Source of the DNA: Ricinus communis
Taxonomy: Eukaryota > Streptophyta > Magnoliopsida > Malpighiales > Euphorbiaceae
Length of the DNA: 64,000 nt
Assembly: GCF_019578655.1 (NCBI RefSeq)
Contig: NC_063258.1
Location: 17,178,802 to 17,242,801 of the forward strand
Direction: 5' to 3'
Part shown: positions 54,401 through 64,000 of the stretch, piece by piece
Position numbering within the stretch: the first letter of the stretch is position 1
Layout: the number at the start of each line of letters is the position of its first letter
Program-made: the position numbers and the translations under genes
The notes under the pieces: generated by a model
Told to the model about the DNA's origin: nothing
Seen by the model: the letters and a program-made list of their open reading frames with translations, nothing else
Databases searched by the model: none

Positions 54401-54859
54401 TTGTTTGATGTATTATTCATCAATGTTCATTGTCTGTATATATAATATTCACGTTCATTTTATTTGATATATTATTCATCAATGTTCATTGTCTGTGTAT
54501 ATAAAGTTCATCAATATTCTTAAATAAAAGTAGAGTCATTCTTTAGTGTACTTAGGTGTTCTATGCATCTAGAGAATTTTAGCTACTAGAAAACTTTTAA
54601 TCCTAGCCTTTAGATTAAAGAACTTTCTACCTTATCAAATGGTAATATTTTCTCTATTTTTGAAACCTATAAACTGTTGGAAGTGTTTTTCACCACAATC
54701 TACTAATGATGTGGAATTTTATCTCTTTTTCAACTATTTAGTCTACTTATCAATTAAATCATAACTGTTTAACTTTTTAATAATTTTAGCTAGTTATTTT
54801 GAAATTAAAATAAAAAATTAAAAATATAGTCCCTAAAAAAATAAGATTTCAGCAGAGTT
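51494..54859. repeat. AT-rich intergenic DNA with old internal duplications
   Basis: No ORF with coding character. Two related blocks are visible. ATAACATGAAACCCGATCCATG (52396) resembles ATAACATGGACCCCGGTCCATG (53950), each followed by CTATAT-GACCG. The segment 53075-53290 (CTACGTGTCAATAATAAGTACATG, then TATGTATAATATCCATTAGATG) recurs at about 54145-54330. Many degenerate copies of GTTCATTATCTGTATATATAATATTCA lie at 53210-54520. GGACCCCGGTCC at 53956 is palindromic. This looks like remnants of a DNA transposon family, not identified. Confidence 0.5.
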
Positions 54860-55291
54860 TTCTTTCGTTGTTAATGATGATTTTGTTTTTATTCAAGATA
54901 GATAAAGTAAAAGTGAGTCAAGAAACTCAACTCATAGACGAGTAAAAATAACTCGAAAATTAAATTTTCTTGATAATCAAAAGCTAAGCTTGATGTCAAG
55001 AAACTTAAGTTTAAGAATTCAAGTTCATCGGTTGTTGAGTCTGAGTCTCCGCCACCGCTATCGGGGGAGCCAGAATCGGTAAGTTCTATGTTTGATACTT
55101 TTCCTGAAGAAGATGTTGCTATGTTTCTTATGATGCTGTCAAGAGATGTTTGGATGAGAAATAACGATGTAAAACAAGGTAGTTATAATAAAGATGGAGA
55201 AAGATCAATTAGTCATTTGTTGTTGATTCAAAAAGAGAGAAGATCATTAAAGTTAGCAAGATTTACAAAAAGTTTAGATGTAAGTAATATA
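54860..55291 (+). pseudogene. ZAT-like C2H2 zinc-finger gene remnant
   Basis: Two frames give the spacer region of ZAT1/4/9-type plant zinc-finger repressors. First frame, to about 54985: DDFVFIQDR, stop, SKSESRNSTHRRVKITRKL, matching the Ser-rich then basic RSKRTRKL box. Second frame, from about 54985: KLKFKNSSSSVVESESPPPL then PEEDVAMFLMMLSRDVWMRN (about 55101-55160), which matches the family box (E)EDLAFCLMMLSRDKW almost residue for residue. The frame ends at 55291 after a charged tail. Neither QALGGH zinc finger is present, there is a stop and a frameshift, and no start is seen. In intact proteins these factors act in the nucleus in stress responses. It is likely a gene fragment moved by a transposon or a dying gene. 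Confidence 0.7.
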
Positions 55292-57060
55292 TGAAATTAT
55301 TTTAATCTTCTCAACCACTGATTACACATTAAAGATTTTGTTGTTGAAATGGAACGTGGCTAAGAAAAAATGACAATAATGAAATTTATTTTGAGTATTT
55401 TTGACTATGGACAAGCATCAATGGACATAAAAGAGCGAATCTTATGGATTCTTCCACGGTTACTCTTGCTGCTACTATTGTTGTTACTCTTTTAAAATCT
55501 TATTTTCTAACAGAGCTTATAATTAGGTGTACTATTGATGGAGTTCTATTATTTATGCCATTGTGCTTGTGCTTGTGCTTGGATTTATTTGTATTCACTG
55601 TAAAAATAGGAGAAGGAAACACAATACCTTGATCTAAGAGCATTTCAAAAATACATATAAGGTGTTTGATAATATGTTTAAGAGTGTGCTTTTCTTGCTA
55701 CTGTTCTTAGTTTGGATATAGCTTCTAATTCTCATTAATGAAAGCCTTTATTTTCTAATAAAAAAATTTACCAAAGTTGAATAAAAATCCTAAAGTTGTT
55801 AGAATGGTAATTAGTGTTTTGAGTTCAAAATGCAAACGATAATGAAGCATCCATTTCCTGTGAAGTTCTAATTTTTTCCTTCCTTTTGAAAGAAAAAGAA
55901 ATTCTTTCTTCGTTTCCTTTTTTCTTTTTTTTTTCTTGATGGGATATATCAATGCTAAGAATCAAATTGATCGGGTCATGTAGGAACAAGGTTCAAGTCT
56001 ACCGGTCTGTCAAGTTGAATTGATCAAGCAAAATCTATATATATAAATCCAGTAATAAAAATTATTTTTAACATGTATAGACATTATGCTGATATGATAT
56101 TTTTTATTTTTAATTCATTATTTTTTATTTGAATTATTATATTTATATATTAACTAATATGTAACTACTATACTTACACAATGGTTCTAATTTAAAAAAT
56201 AGTATGTTAACTAATGCATTACTTTTATAATTAAACGATTTTTAATCCTAAGATATATTAATTATGCTTTAATATTAGTTCATACAAATATAGTTGATAT
56301 ATTACTTAATAAATTAATAAATTTTGTATGATATATTATCAATTATATTTTCTTATTTTATTATATTTATTTAATTAATAGTATTAGTTAACTTTTATGC
56401 ATATAAATATTTTCTAAGTAAAATATTATATTTAAATTTAATAAATTAATAATATTTTTAATCAAAATAATACCAACAATCGTGCACACAATTAATATTT
56501 ATTAATATTAGAGGTGGCAAATCAAACTAAAGATGTCTTAAATATTATTTATTTATATTTTCTAGATAAATAGATGATGAATTATGGATTGCAGGAGGAG
56601 GATTACTCTTTCTTTTCTAGATTTTTACTAATATATAATTTATTTTTATAAATTATAAGAATTGTAAAAAAGAATAAGGGTTGTGCGTTAGATCGAGCCA
56701 AATCACTACTTGGTGCATTAGGTATTGGAAGTGTGATAATAAATAGGAAAAAATGATAAGATTGTATAAGATTAAAAAGATAAAGTTACGATTGGAATTT
56801 GAATTTTTGAACACCAAAAGTTTGGTAAAAGCAAAGCTAGTGGTTTTAGTTGAAAAATATCTTTTATTTCTATCAATTTTTTTATATATTTATGTTTAAT
56901 TTGATATTTAGACAGTGTAATGTTTTATTTTTTACACATTATATTAATTTCAATTTTATATTCATAACGAATACATCGTTCATATACTACAAGTAGGAAA
57001 AAAAATATTCCGGGACATGATAGGTATATTTTTATGATGGAAGGAAGAAAAGTTACATTA
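55292..57060. other. AT-rich intergenic DNA
   Basis: No reliable gene. The 62-codon frame at 55444 encodes a hydrophobic Leu/Cys-rich peptide with a TGTGCT triplicate and has no family I recognise. A T-rich/A-rich tract is at 55900-55935. Nothing else stands out. Confidence 0.45.
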
Positions 57061-57069
57061 ATATCTCTT

Positions 57070-57765
57070 TCTCCCAAGGAAGACTAAAGCTTCAACACGG
57101 TATTGGGATATCATTTGCAAGATTAAGAAGGGTGGGAAGAAGCCTGATTTTTCAGAGCCAGAATTATGGGAGAAATGGCAGCATCTTTGGAACAAGCCAA
57201 AAGTGAAACAGATCTCACAGCTGTATGCAAAGAATAGGATGTCACAGTCTAGTGATAGATCCAAGCCATCCACTCACATTGGAGGCACTACTACCTATTA
57301 CGAGTATAGGAGACGACTTGTAAGAATTTTATTAAAGTTAGTTTAAGTAACTTTATAAATTCTTATATATTTTACGACATCAATGTAGTATTTAAATAAT
57401 ATGTACTGTTCTTTTAGACAACACAACTAGGTCAACTACCTACTACTGCAAAGTTATTTGTTCACCTATATACTAAGAATAAAGATGGTCATACTTTCAT
57501 TGATCAGAAGTCCATATCTGTTTATATAGGCTAATTCTATTTTTTAAAATAATCTGCATCTTATCAGTTATCTCTATTTTATATTAGCATTCCACTTTTT
57601 CTTTAAATGTTTGCTAGGATACTCTTCAAGCCAAGCGAGAGCAGATGACACATGTTAATGAGACTTTGGATGAGAGTAAGCTTTATCTCAAAGCGTTTGA
57701 GTTCTTTCTGCCATCTAATGCCTCTTCAAGGACTCACCACACCAGCTATGAACAACATGTCACTG
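57070..57765 (+). pseudogene. Ptta/En/Spm (CACTA) transposase remnant with intron
   Basis: Exon 1 (to 57319) reads without a stop: KASTRYWDIICKIKKGGKKP, ELWEKWQHLWNKPKVKQISQ, LYAKNRMSQSSD and STHIGGTTTYYEYRRRL. This is the plant transposase domain in which a K.R....HT.GS(K/T)S(F/Y) box is diagnostic. A GTAAGA donor at 57320 and TTTTAG acceptor ending 57417 bound an AT-rich intron, and exon 2 continues TTQLGQLPTTAKLFVHLYTK and NKDGHTFIDQKS. A second intron seems to end at TTTGCTAG (57618), with exon 3 DTLQAKREQMTHVNETLDES. Homology stops at about 57765, where inverted R starts. The 5' part and terminal CACTA repeats are not seen. Confidence 0.72.
57320..57417 (+). other. Intron in the transposase remnant
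   Basis: 98 bp, GTAAGA at the 5' end and CTTTTAG at the 3' end, AT-rich; removal keeps the frame between RRRL and TTQLGQLP. Confidence 0.7.
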
Positions 57766-58505
57766 AAATTACTTCATTATATGCATCCTAAACATCAAAA
57801 CCTCACATTCTCGCTTATATTACGTTTGGATTTATTGAAAGCAACATGATTTCTTCTTACGTACGTGAATTTATGTCTCATCCTGCATGATCATCAAGCT
57901 AAGCCCTAATGCCACCAATCAAGCTTGTTAATTGCATTCTTATGAATCCTTATGTCATCAGGAGTCCTCATGTCTAGAGAAACAAGGAATGATGGAGATT
58001 CCAATGGTGCAAATCCTAAATCAGAATATTTGGGCATGCCTTGATTCTCGGTGTTCTCTTTTTCCTGTAAAAGATTCGTCTGCGATCATTCTAAGAATGA
58101 TATCAATACTTTATCAACTGATTTTCTTCCTTCGCATTCTTTCAAGCAGTGGATCAGTGCCTATGATTATCGCTTCAACATGCTTTAACTCAAAACTGCT
58201 ATTTATGCTCATCAAATAAAACCAAACTATCATACAAGACATAGATTAGAAAGAGACGAACAAAAGAGAAGAAAAAAGGCGAACATACATAGGATTTCAT
58301 ATCTGATAAGGAAAGAAATCACAAGTTCTTTATTCTCTTCCATGGCTAAACGTAAGGATCAAATAGAATTGATTTAAACATAAATGTCGACAAAGAAAAA
58401 AAAGAAAGGAATAACATGAGCAATACACGTCTAGGTTCGCTAGTGCGTGTCTTCATAAGTCTGCAAAGTTCTTGAAGAACATGTAACTTAATTCTCTACA
58501 AAAAA
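57766..58505 (-). repeat. R repeat, inverted copy
   Basis: Starts TACTTCATTATATGCATCC within the last codons of the transposase remnant and runs through CTCTTCCATGGCTAAACGTAAGG (58336) to GAACATGTAACTTAATTCTCTAC (58500). It meets a plus-strand R copy at about 58505, making an inverted junction. Confidence 0.78.
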
Positions 58506-59655
58506 GATATTGACCAGTCAACTCCTCTCTAGTTTTTTATTTGACTTTAGTTTATTCATCTATCTTTACAGGTTCTTTTAAGAACTTTGCAGACTTATGA
58601 AGACCCATACTTGCGAACCTAGACTTATTGCTCATGTCCTTCCTTTCTTTGTGTTCTTTGTCTACCCTTGTGTTTATATCAATTCTATTTGATCCTTACA
58701 CTTAGGCATGGAAGAGAATAAAGAACTTGTGATTTCTTTCCTTATCGAATATGAAATCCAAACTATGTTCTCATTTGTTCGTTTCATTTATTCCTCTCTT
58801 TTTATTTTATGTCTTGTATGATGGTGTGGTTTTATTTGGCAAGCATAAACAAGAGTGTTAAGTTAAAGGGCATGGAAGTGAAAATCATAAGTACTGATCC
58901 AATGCTTGGACAAATGTGATAAAAGAAATTTAGTTGATCCAGTACTGATGAGAGACGAATCTTTTAGAGAAAAGAGGAATGTTGAGAATTGAGGCACGCT
59001 CAAATATCCTGATTCAGGATTTGCACTATTAGGATCTTCATCATTCCTTATTTCTCTTAGCACGAGGACTCTTAATGACACAAGGATTGGCATAAGGAAT
59101 CATGGGAATGCATCTAATGAGTTTGACCGGTGGCATTAGGGCTTCGGTTGATAATCAAGTAGGCGAGAAGTAAATCCACACGCTTGAGGGAGAAATCACA
59201 TTGTTTTCAATAAATCCAAGCGTAATACAAGCAGGAATGCGAGCATTTTGATGTTTGGGATGCATATAATGAAGTACTTTGGATGGGAGTGTTATTAGGT
59301 AGCCCAATGTAAATTTCTCTTGTTTTCATTAAGCTGGCTCATAAAATTTGGGACTATGATAATTGTTGACCAGTCAACTCCTCTTCAGTTCTTAATTTGA
59401 TTCTAGTTTATTCATCTTTCTTTATTTATTTACTCATATTTAGCTTCTAATTCTTCTTATGGAATAAGGCTTTCGCACTATGGAAACCGCATGCAACCAA
59501 ATATATTAGGCTAATGAGCATATAATTTCATTTTTCTACCTTGCAGAGAATTAAGTTATAGGTTTTTTAAGAACTTTGCGAACTTATGAAGACTCGCACT
59601 ATCAAACCTAGGCTTATTGCTCACATCCTTCCTTTCTTTTGTGTTCTTTATCTAC
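58506..59655 (+). repeat. R repeat, plus orientation
   Basis: Two joined pieces: 58506-58570 (GACCAGTCAACTCC block), then from the TTTTAAGAACTTTGC block (58576) through CATGGAAGAGAATAAAG (58708), GGCAAGCATAAACAAGAG (58838), CATTCCTTATTTC (59042), the TATA-like block (59476) and on to CCTTTCTTTTGTG (59640). Together this is one full unit length. Confidence 0.78.
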
Positions 59656-60014
59656 CAAGTACCCATTTTCGGCCCCTACAGAGTCGATTCAGACTATGCG
59701 GATCCAATCGGCTATGTTCATAGCCGAATCAGCTCTACACAGAGTCAATCGGCTCTATGGGTTAAGGCATAAATCAATTCAATTAGATCTTTATGCTTAT
59801 CAAGTGAAGACTTGGTGTCTTACAAACTTAGTTTCTTCTAGACTTTTGTTTATGTTAAACAACCTCTAATTCTTTATAATTAAGGTTTTTAAGTACAAGT
59901 TATTTAAAGGTCTTGTTGGGAGTTAGAGTTTCTTTGCTTGATTAAGTGAATGATCCTTGGTGCAGACATCAACATTGAATACAGGTCTAGCACAAGTTAG
60001 CCACGTTCATATCA
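59656..60014 (+). mobile_element. Short GC-richer insert followed by L-family LTR end
   Basis: 59656-59775 has no match in the window. It contains AATCGGCTATG..CATAGCCGA, a hairpin with an eight-base stem (CGGCTATG/CATAGCCG), and the related ACAGAGTCAATCGGCTCTATG. From about 59795 the sequence is the terminal part of an L LTR (TCAAGTGAAGACTTGGTGTC, then AAGTTATTTAAAGGTC, ending CACGTTCATATCA at 60014), as in L3. R resumes immediately. Confidence 0.65.
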
Positions 60015-60900
60015 CTTATCAACACTCGCGCTACGAGCATAGACTTATCCCTTATGTCCTTCCTTTCTCTTGTGTTCTTTATCTACGCTTGTGTTTAAAT
60101 CAATTCGATTTTATCCTTACGCTTAGCTATATGGAATAGAATAAAGAACTTATGATTTTTGTCCTTATTGGATTTGAAATCCTACCCATATTCTCATTTT
60201 GTTTATTTCTTTTATGTCTCTCTTTCTAATCTCTATTTAATATGTTGGTTTGGTTTTATATGGGGAGCTTAAACACAAGTGTTGAGTGAAAGCGTGTGGA
60301 AGTGGCAATCATAGGCACCAATCCAATGTTTAGCGGAATATGAAGAAAGAAAATTAGTTGATTGAGTGTTGATATCATTCTCCGAATGATCATAGATGAA
60401 TCTTTTGGAGGAAAGAGAGAACGATGAGAATCGAGTCACGAACAAATATTCTGATTTAGGATTTGCACCATTAGGATCTCCATCGTTCCTTATTCCTTTA
60501 AGCACGACGACACATGATGAAACAGGGATTGGCATAAGGAATCATGGAAATACAATTGATAAACTTGACTAGGGGCAATTGCGGCTTAACTTTTATATCA
60601 AGTAGGACAAGATGTAAATCCACTTGCGTAAGGGAGAACTCATAATGTTATCAATGAATCCAAGCGTAATATAATAAGGATTTGCGAGATTTTTTTATCT
60701 TTGGATACATATAATTAAGTAATTTGATTTGGAGTGTCATTAGGTAGGCCCACATGAATTTCCCTTTGTTTTTGTTATATTGGTTCATAAAATTTGGGAT
60801 CTCTATCATTCCTTGTTCCTCAAGGCATGAGTACTCCTAATGACACAAGGATTACTGTAAGGACTGGTTAACCACTCTCGTAGTCTTAAATTTTATGATA
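60015..60900 (+). repeat. R repeat copy
   Basis: Continues R from CTTATCAACACTCGCGC through GGGGAGCTTAAACACAAG (60259) and CTCCATCGTTCCTTATTCC (60476). Measured from 58838 to 60268 and discounting the L insert, the unit is again about 1.05 kb. It ends at TTAAATTTTATGAT, joined to pol sequence. Confidence 0.76.
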
Positions 60901-61358
60901 GAGTGTGGTTGCATATGCACAAGGAGAGGTTTCCTCTTCAAAGGCATTTAAGTTGCAATCAAGAGGAGATGGACCCTTCCAAGTGGTTGCTAAGATTAGC
61001 AATAATGCTTACAAACTTGACCTTCGCAGAAAGTATAATGTTAGTGAAACCTTTAATGTTTCTAATTTTATCTCCTTTTAATTTTAAAGGTGCTAATTTG
61101 AGGACAAATTCACTTGTGAAAGGAAGGAACGATGGGAATCATAGTGCTCCTACAAACCCATCTAAGCAAGATCCTCTATATGTGGGGAGTGGTCCAATCA
61201 CAAGAGCAGGAGCTAAGAAGATTAAGGATGCAATGACCTTATTTTCTCAAGCCTTGGTGATAACTCACATTATGGAAGAACAAGCCTCAGACAAGCCCAA
61301 TGAGCTAGATTGTGTCTTGATGAATCAAGTTAATGAGAATGGGCTTCAAGAAGCTTGA
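60901..61358 (+). pseudogene. Chromovirus Pol C-terminus
   Basis: Frame 60903-61358 begins MWLHMHKERFPLQRH, passes through a shifted segment corresponding to NNAYKLDL and NVSETFNVSNL, and ends with GANLRTNSLVKGRNDGNHS, KQDPLYVGSGPITRAGAKKI and a stop after NENGLQEA (61358). It is the integrase C-terminal/GPF-like region plus the tail that ends Pol. Two frameshifts are needed in its first half. It starts where R ends and is followed by the 3' LTR. It overlaps the tail at 43610-43737, so it comes from a different copy. Confidence 0.8.
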
Positions 61359-61840
61359 CTCCTTATTAATTTCCCTTTGCACCAAAATTACTCGTTATTT
61401 AACTTCTTATGTATTTTAGCCCTTGCGTGCTTTATTACCTTAAAACTCTATTTCTTTGGGCCTTTTCCATTACTTGTTTAGTTTGGGCCTCTAGTTATGT
61501 TTAATAGATTAATTTTAAGTCTGGGTCGCCCCTTGCATTTGACACAACATTCATTAATTTGTTTAAACTCTAAGTATTCACTATAAATACTTAAAGGTTA
61601 TAATCTTGTAAGACTTTAACTTTGATTACAATTTGATGCTTGAGAGTGTTCTCTTTCTAAGTTCTTGCAAATACTAATTATTTTGAACATTGCAACTTTA
61701 GTGATTGTTCATTGACAGCTAAGGGTTTCTTCAATAGATTGTTGTGAATTATTAGTTGCGTATCTTTTATCTTGTTCTTGATAGATCTTTAAAATGGACT
61801 GATATTGGTTCTATTCAATAGATTGTCTAGGGTCATATCA
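61359..61840 (+). mobile_element. Chromovirus 3' LTR or its fragment
   Basis: Sequence after the Pol stop, with CACTATAAATACTTAAAGG (TATA near 61584) and an end in GGGTCATATCA (61840), the same terminal ATATCA as the L family. U3 lacks the 18-bp minisatellite, and the sequence is diverged from L1-L4, so it is a distinct subfamily. R follows at once. Confidence 0.6.
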
Positions 61841-63104
61841 CCTTCTATCACCAGGAGTCCTCGTACCTAAAGGAACATGGATCGATGGTCCGAATTTGGA
61901 ATATTGGGGCGTGCCTCGATCCTCTGCGTTAACTCTTTCCTCCAAAAGATTTTTCCGCACTCATTCTGAGAATGCTATCAATACTCGATAAACTAGTTTC
62001 TTCCTTCACATTTGTCCAAGCACTATGTCGATGCCTATGATTGCCACTTCCATGTGCTTTCAATTAACACTCGCATTTATGCTCACCAAATAAAACCAAA
62101 CCATCAAACTAGACAGAGATTAGATAGAGTGGAAAAACAGAAGCGAACAAAATGAGAACATAAGTGGGATTTCAGATCTGATAAGGAAAGAAACCACAAG
62201 TTCTTTATTCTCTTCCATAAGGCTAAGCGCGAAATGATCAAATCGAATTGACTTAAATGCAAGGGTCGACAAAGAATATAAAAGAAAGGAAGGACGTTAG
62301 CGATAAGTTTATTTTCGCTAGAATGAGTCTTGATAAGTCAGCAAAGTTACTGAAAGAACTTATATCTTGATTTTCTGCAAGGTAGAAAACTCAAATAATA
62401 TGCTCACTACCCTAAAGTATTTAGTTGCATGCGAGTTTTGTAGTACGAGAGAGTAGTTGACTGGTCAACAACTCTTATAGTCCCTAATTCTATGAGCCAA
62501 CTTAACAAAAACAAAGGGAAATTCGTGTGGGCCTATCTAATAATACTCCAACCCAAATTACTTCATTATTGCATCCAAAACATCAAAATGCTCGCATTGC
62601 CGCTTGTATTACGCTTGAATTAATAAAAAAATAACATGATTTCTCCCTTATGCGAGTGGATTTATGTCTCTTCCTACTTGATCATCATGCTAAGCCCCAA
62701 TGCCACCAGTCAAGCTTGTCAATTAAGTTCCCATGATTCCTTACGCCAATCCTTGTGTCATCAAATGTCCTCGTGCCTAGAGGAACAAGGAATGATAGAG
62801 ATTCCAATGGTGCAAATCCTAAATTGGAATATTGGGCATGCCTCGATTCTTGTTGTTCCCTCTTGCCTCTAGAAGATTCATTTGCGATCATTCAAAGAAT
62901 GATATCAATACATGATCAACTAATCTTCTTTCTTTGCATTTGTCTAAGCATTGGATCAGTGCATATGATTGTTGCTACTATGTGCTTTCATTCAACACTC
63001 GTATTTATGCTCCCCAAATAAAACCAAACCATCATACTAGACAGAGGTTAGAAAAAGAGGCACATAAGATATGAATAAAATAAGAACATATATAGGATTT
63101 TGAT
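61841..63104 (-). repeat. R repeat, inverted copies
   Basis: Minus-strand R from CCAGGAGTCCTCGTACC (61853), through CTCTTCCATAAGGCTAAGC (62210), then a TATA-like region near 62435 and TTATGCATCC-type block (62570). A second copy starts near 62700 (CAATGCCACCAGTCAAGC) and ends at 63104 in TATAGGATTTTGATCTC. No genes. Confidence 0.77.
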
Positions 63105-63400
63105 CTCGTGCCACCAAACTCTCAGGTTTGCTTTTGCTGGCTCGATAATATGGAACCTCTCAACAGCTCTTATTCTTTTATGAGGTCATGCATGTCTTGG
63201 CTTTCCAGAATCTCTTTAGAAATTGATATGATTCCATAGACCATTTGCATATCGAATAGATCTTACTCTCAAGGGAGTAATTATGATATGACATTCCTAA
63301 CCAGTTTCGAAAAGGTTAGCTCAGCTACACTACTTGAGAAGAAAGAAAGACCACTCCAAGATAAGGGGGGGCAGTCAACCATCCACTCTCGATATTCATA
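63105..63400. other. Unassigned insert within R
   Basis: About 300 bases with no other copy in the window, between GTGCCACCAAACTCTCAGG and ATCCACTCTCGATATTC. It holds a purine-rich GATAAGGGGGGGCAG (63360-63374) that could be a polypurine tract and an ATATGGAACCTC motif like the L LTR end. No ORF. Confidence 0.4.
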
Positions 63401-63540
63401 TTGATCAATTCGTTAAGGAAAGAAATCACAAGTTCTTTGTTCTATTCCATGTGACTAAGCTTAAGGATCAAATTCAATTGATTTAATCACAAGGGTAGAC
63501 AAAGAACACAAAAGAAAGGAAGGATATGAGTGTATGAGTG
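63401..63540 (-). repeat. R repeat fragment
   Basis: Minus-strand R block with AAGGAAAGAAATCACAAGTTC and CTATTCCATGTGACTAAGC. Confidence 0.7.
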
Positions 63541-63810
63541 ATAAGTACTTTAACCTAATTAGGACTTTATTTTAGTTATCTCTTTTACTTGGGAAGGTTA
63601 CCTTTATCGTAGATGGGATATAAATACTTATTAGTTAAGGCCTATATAAGGCTAGTACAAATTTTAATGTATAGAATTAAGTTGAATTTGAATGATAATT
63701 GGTTGTTAAACCTAAAAGTTGTTATGCTTTTGTCTTTGTGTTCTTGTGTAGAATGCAGGCTTAAAAAATATTCAAGTAGATTGATCATCTTCTTTTGGAG
63801 TGCAAGAGTG
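63541..63810 (+). mobile_element. L-family LTR fragment
   Basis: Contains the L U3 block TTAGTTATCTCTTTTACTTGGG, the TATA block GGCCTATATAAGGCTAG (63637-63653) and TTCAAGTAGATTGATCATCTTC, matching L2 and L4. Both ends are cut. Confidence 0.75.
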
Positions 63811-64000
63811 TGGATTTACATCTCACCCTACTTGATCATGAAGCTAAGCCCTAATGCTACCGGTCAAGCTTGTCAATTGCATTCTAATGATTCATTATGC
63901 CAATCCTTGTATCATCAACAGTTATTGGTCCTAGAGTAATAAGAAACGATGGAGATCCTAATGGTGCAAATCTTGAATCAGAATATTTATGTGTGCCTCA
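63811..64000 (-). repeat. R repeat fragment running off the right edge
   Basis: Minus-strand R from GGATTTACATCTCACCC to AATATTTATGTGTGCCTC; continues past the window. Confidence 0.75.

Noticed and set aside
55444..55632. Small hydrophobic protein gene
   Set aside because: No recognisable family, no promoter or splice context, and chance ORFs of this length are expected here.
51494..57060. Intact host gene in the lower-repeat interval
   Set aside because: Apart from the ZAT-like fragment no frame longer than about 70 codons or convincing exon chain was found by eye.

Overview
The window reads as plant nuclear heterochromatin. It is AT-rich and packed with decayed Ty3/gypsy retrotransposons whose lineages are plant-specific: three Athila-type elements, a chromovirus with an initiator-Met primer site that resembles the CRM clade, long GC-rich LTR remnants, and a Cassandra-type LTR carrying a 5S rRNA domain. 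There is also a Ptta/En/Spm (CACTA) transposase remnant with an intron and a ZAT-like C2H2 regulator remnant. A eudicot is likely; I cannot name the species. I see no intact cellular gene, tRNA gene, CRISPR array or bacterial-style operon.

Layout. 1-3.6 kb: a copy of a roughly 1 kb repeat family (called R here), an LTR of the chromovirus family (called L), and a three-unit tandem array of a composite 734-738 bp unit made from L, R and Athila LTR pieces. 3.3-17.1 kb: Athila-1, with 5' LTR, tRNA-Asp primer site, gag interrupted by a solo LTR with target duplication, pol, a long spacer with a promoter-like block, an ATHILA-family ORF in the env position, 3' UTR and a truncated 3' LTR. 17.1-20.9 kb: GC-rich 'X' LTR sequence, other LTR-like sequence and an inverted L fragment. 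20.9-25.9 kb: Athila-2, cut off inside reverse transcriptase. 26.0-29.5 kb: 5' half of the chromovirus (gag, protease, start of RT), carrying a deleted LTR element (Y) and a Cassandra solo LTR. 29.5-41.4 kb: R units in both orientations, a 1.8 kb LTR-like insert (T), L solo LTRs and an inverted chromovirus remnant. 41.7-43.7 kb: 3' half of chromovirus pol. 44.2-51.5 kb: minus-strand Athila LTRs and Athila-3, a deletion derivative that keeps an open 328-codon gag/protease frame, then another X LTR piece. 51.5-57.0 kb: AT-rich sequence with internal duplications and the ZAT-like remnant. 57.07-57.77 kb: the transposase remnant. 57.8-64.0 kb: more R and L sequence and one pol C-terminus.

How the parts relate. 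R appears to be the older substrate: Athila-1, L LTRs and T all interrupt it. The nested order can be read from target duplications (solo LTR in gag, L2 in R, Cassandra in chromovirus protease). Most coding regions are dead, with many in-frame stops (often TAG where the family has Gln) and lost catalytic residues. The exception is the Athila-3 gag/protease frame. Boundaries given as approximate were set by eye from internal comparison of copies; no database search was possible.
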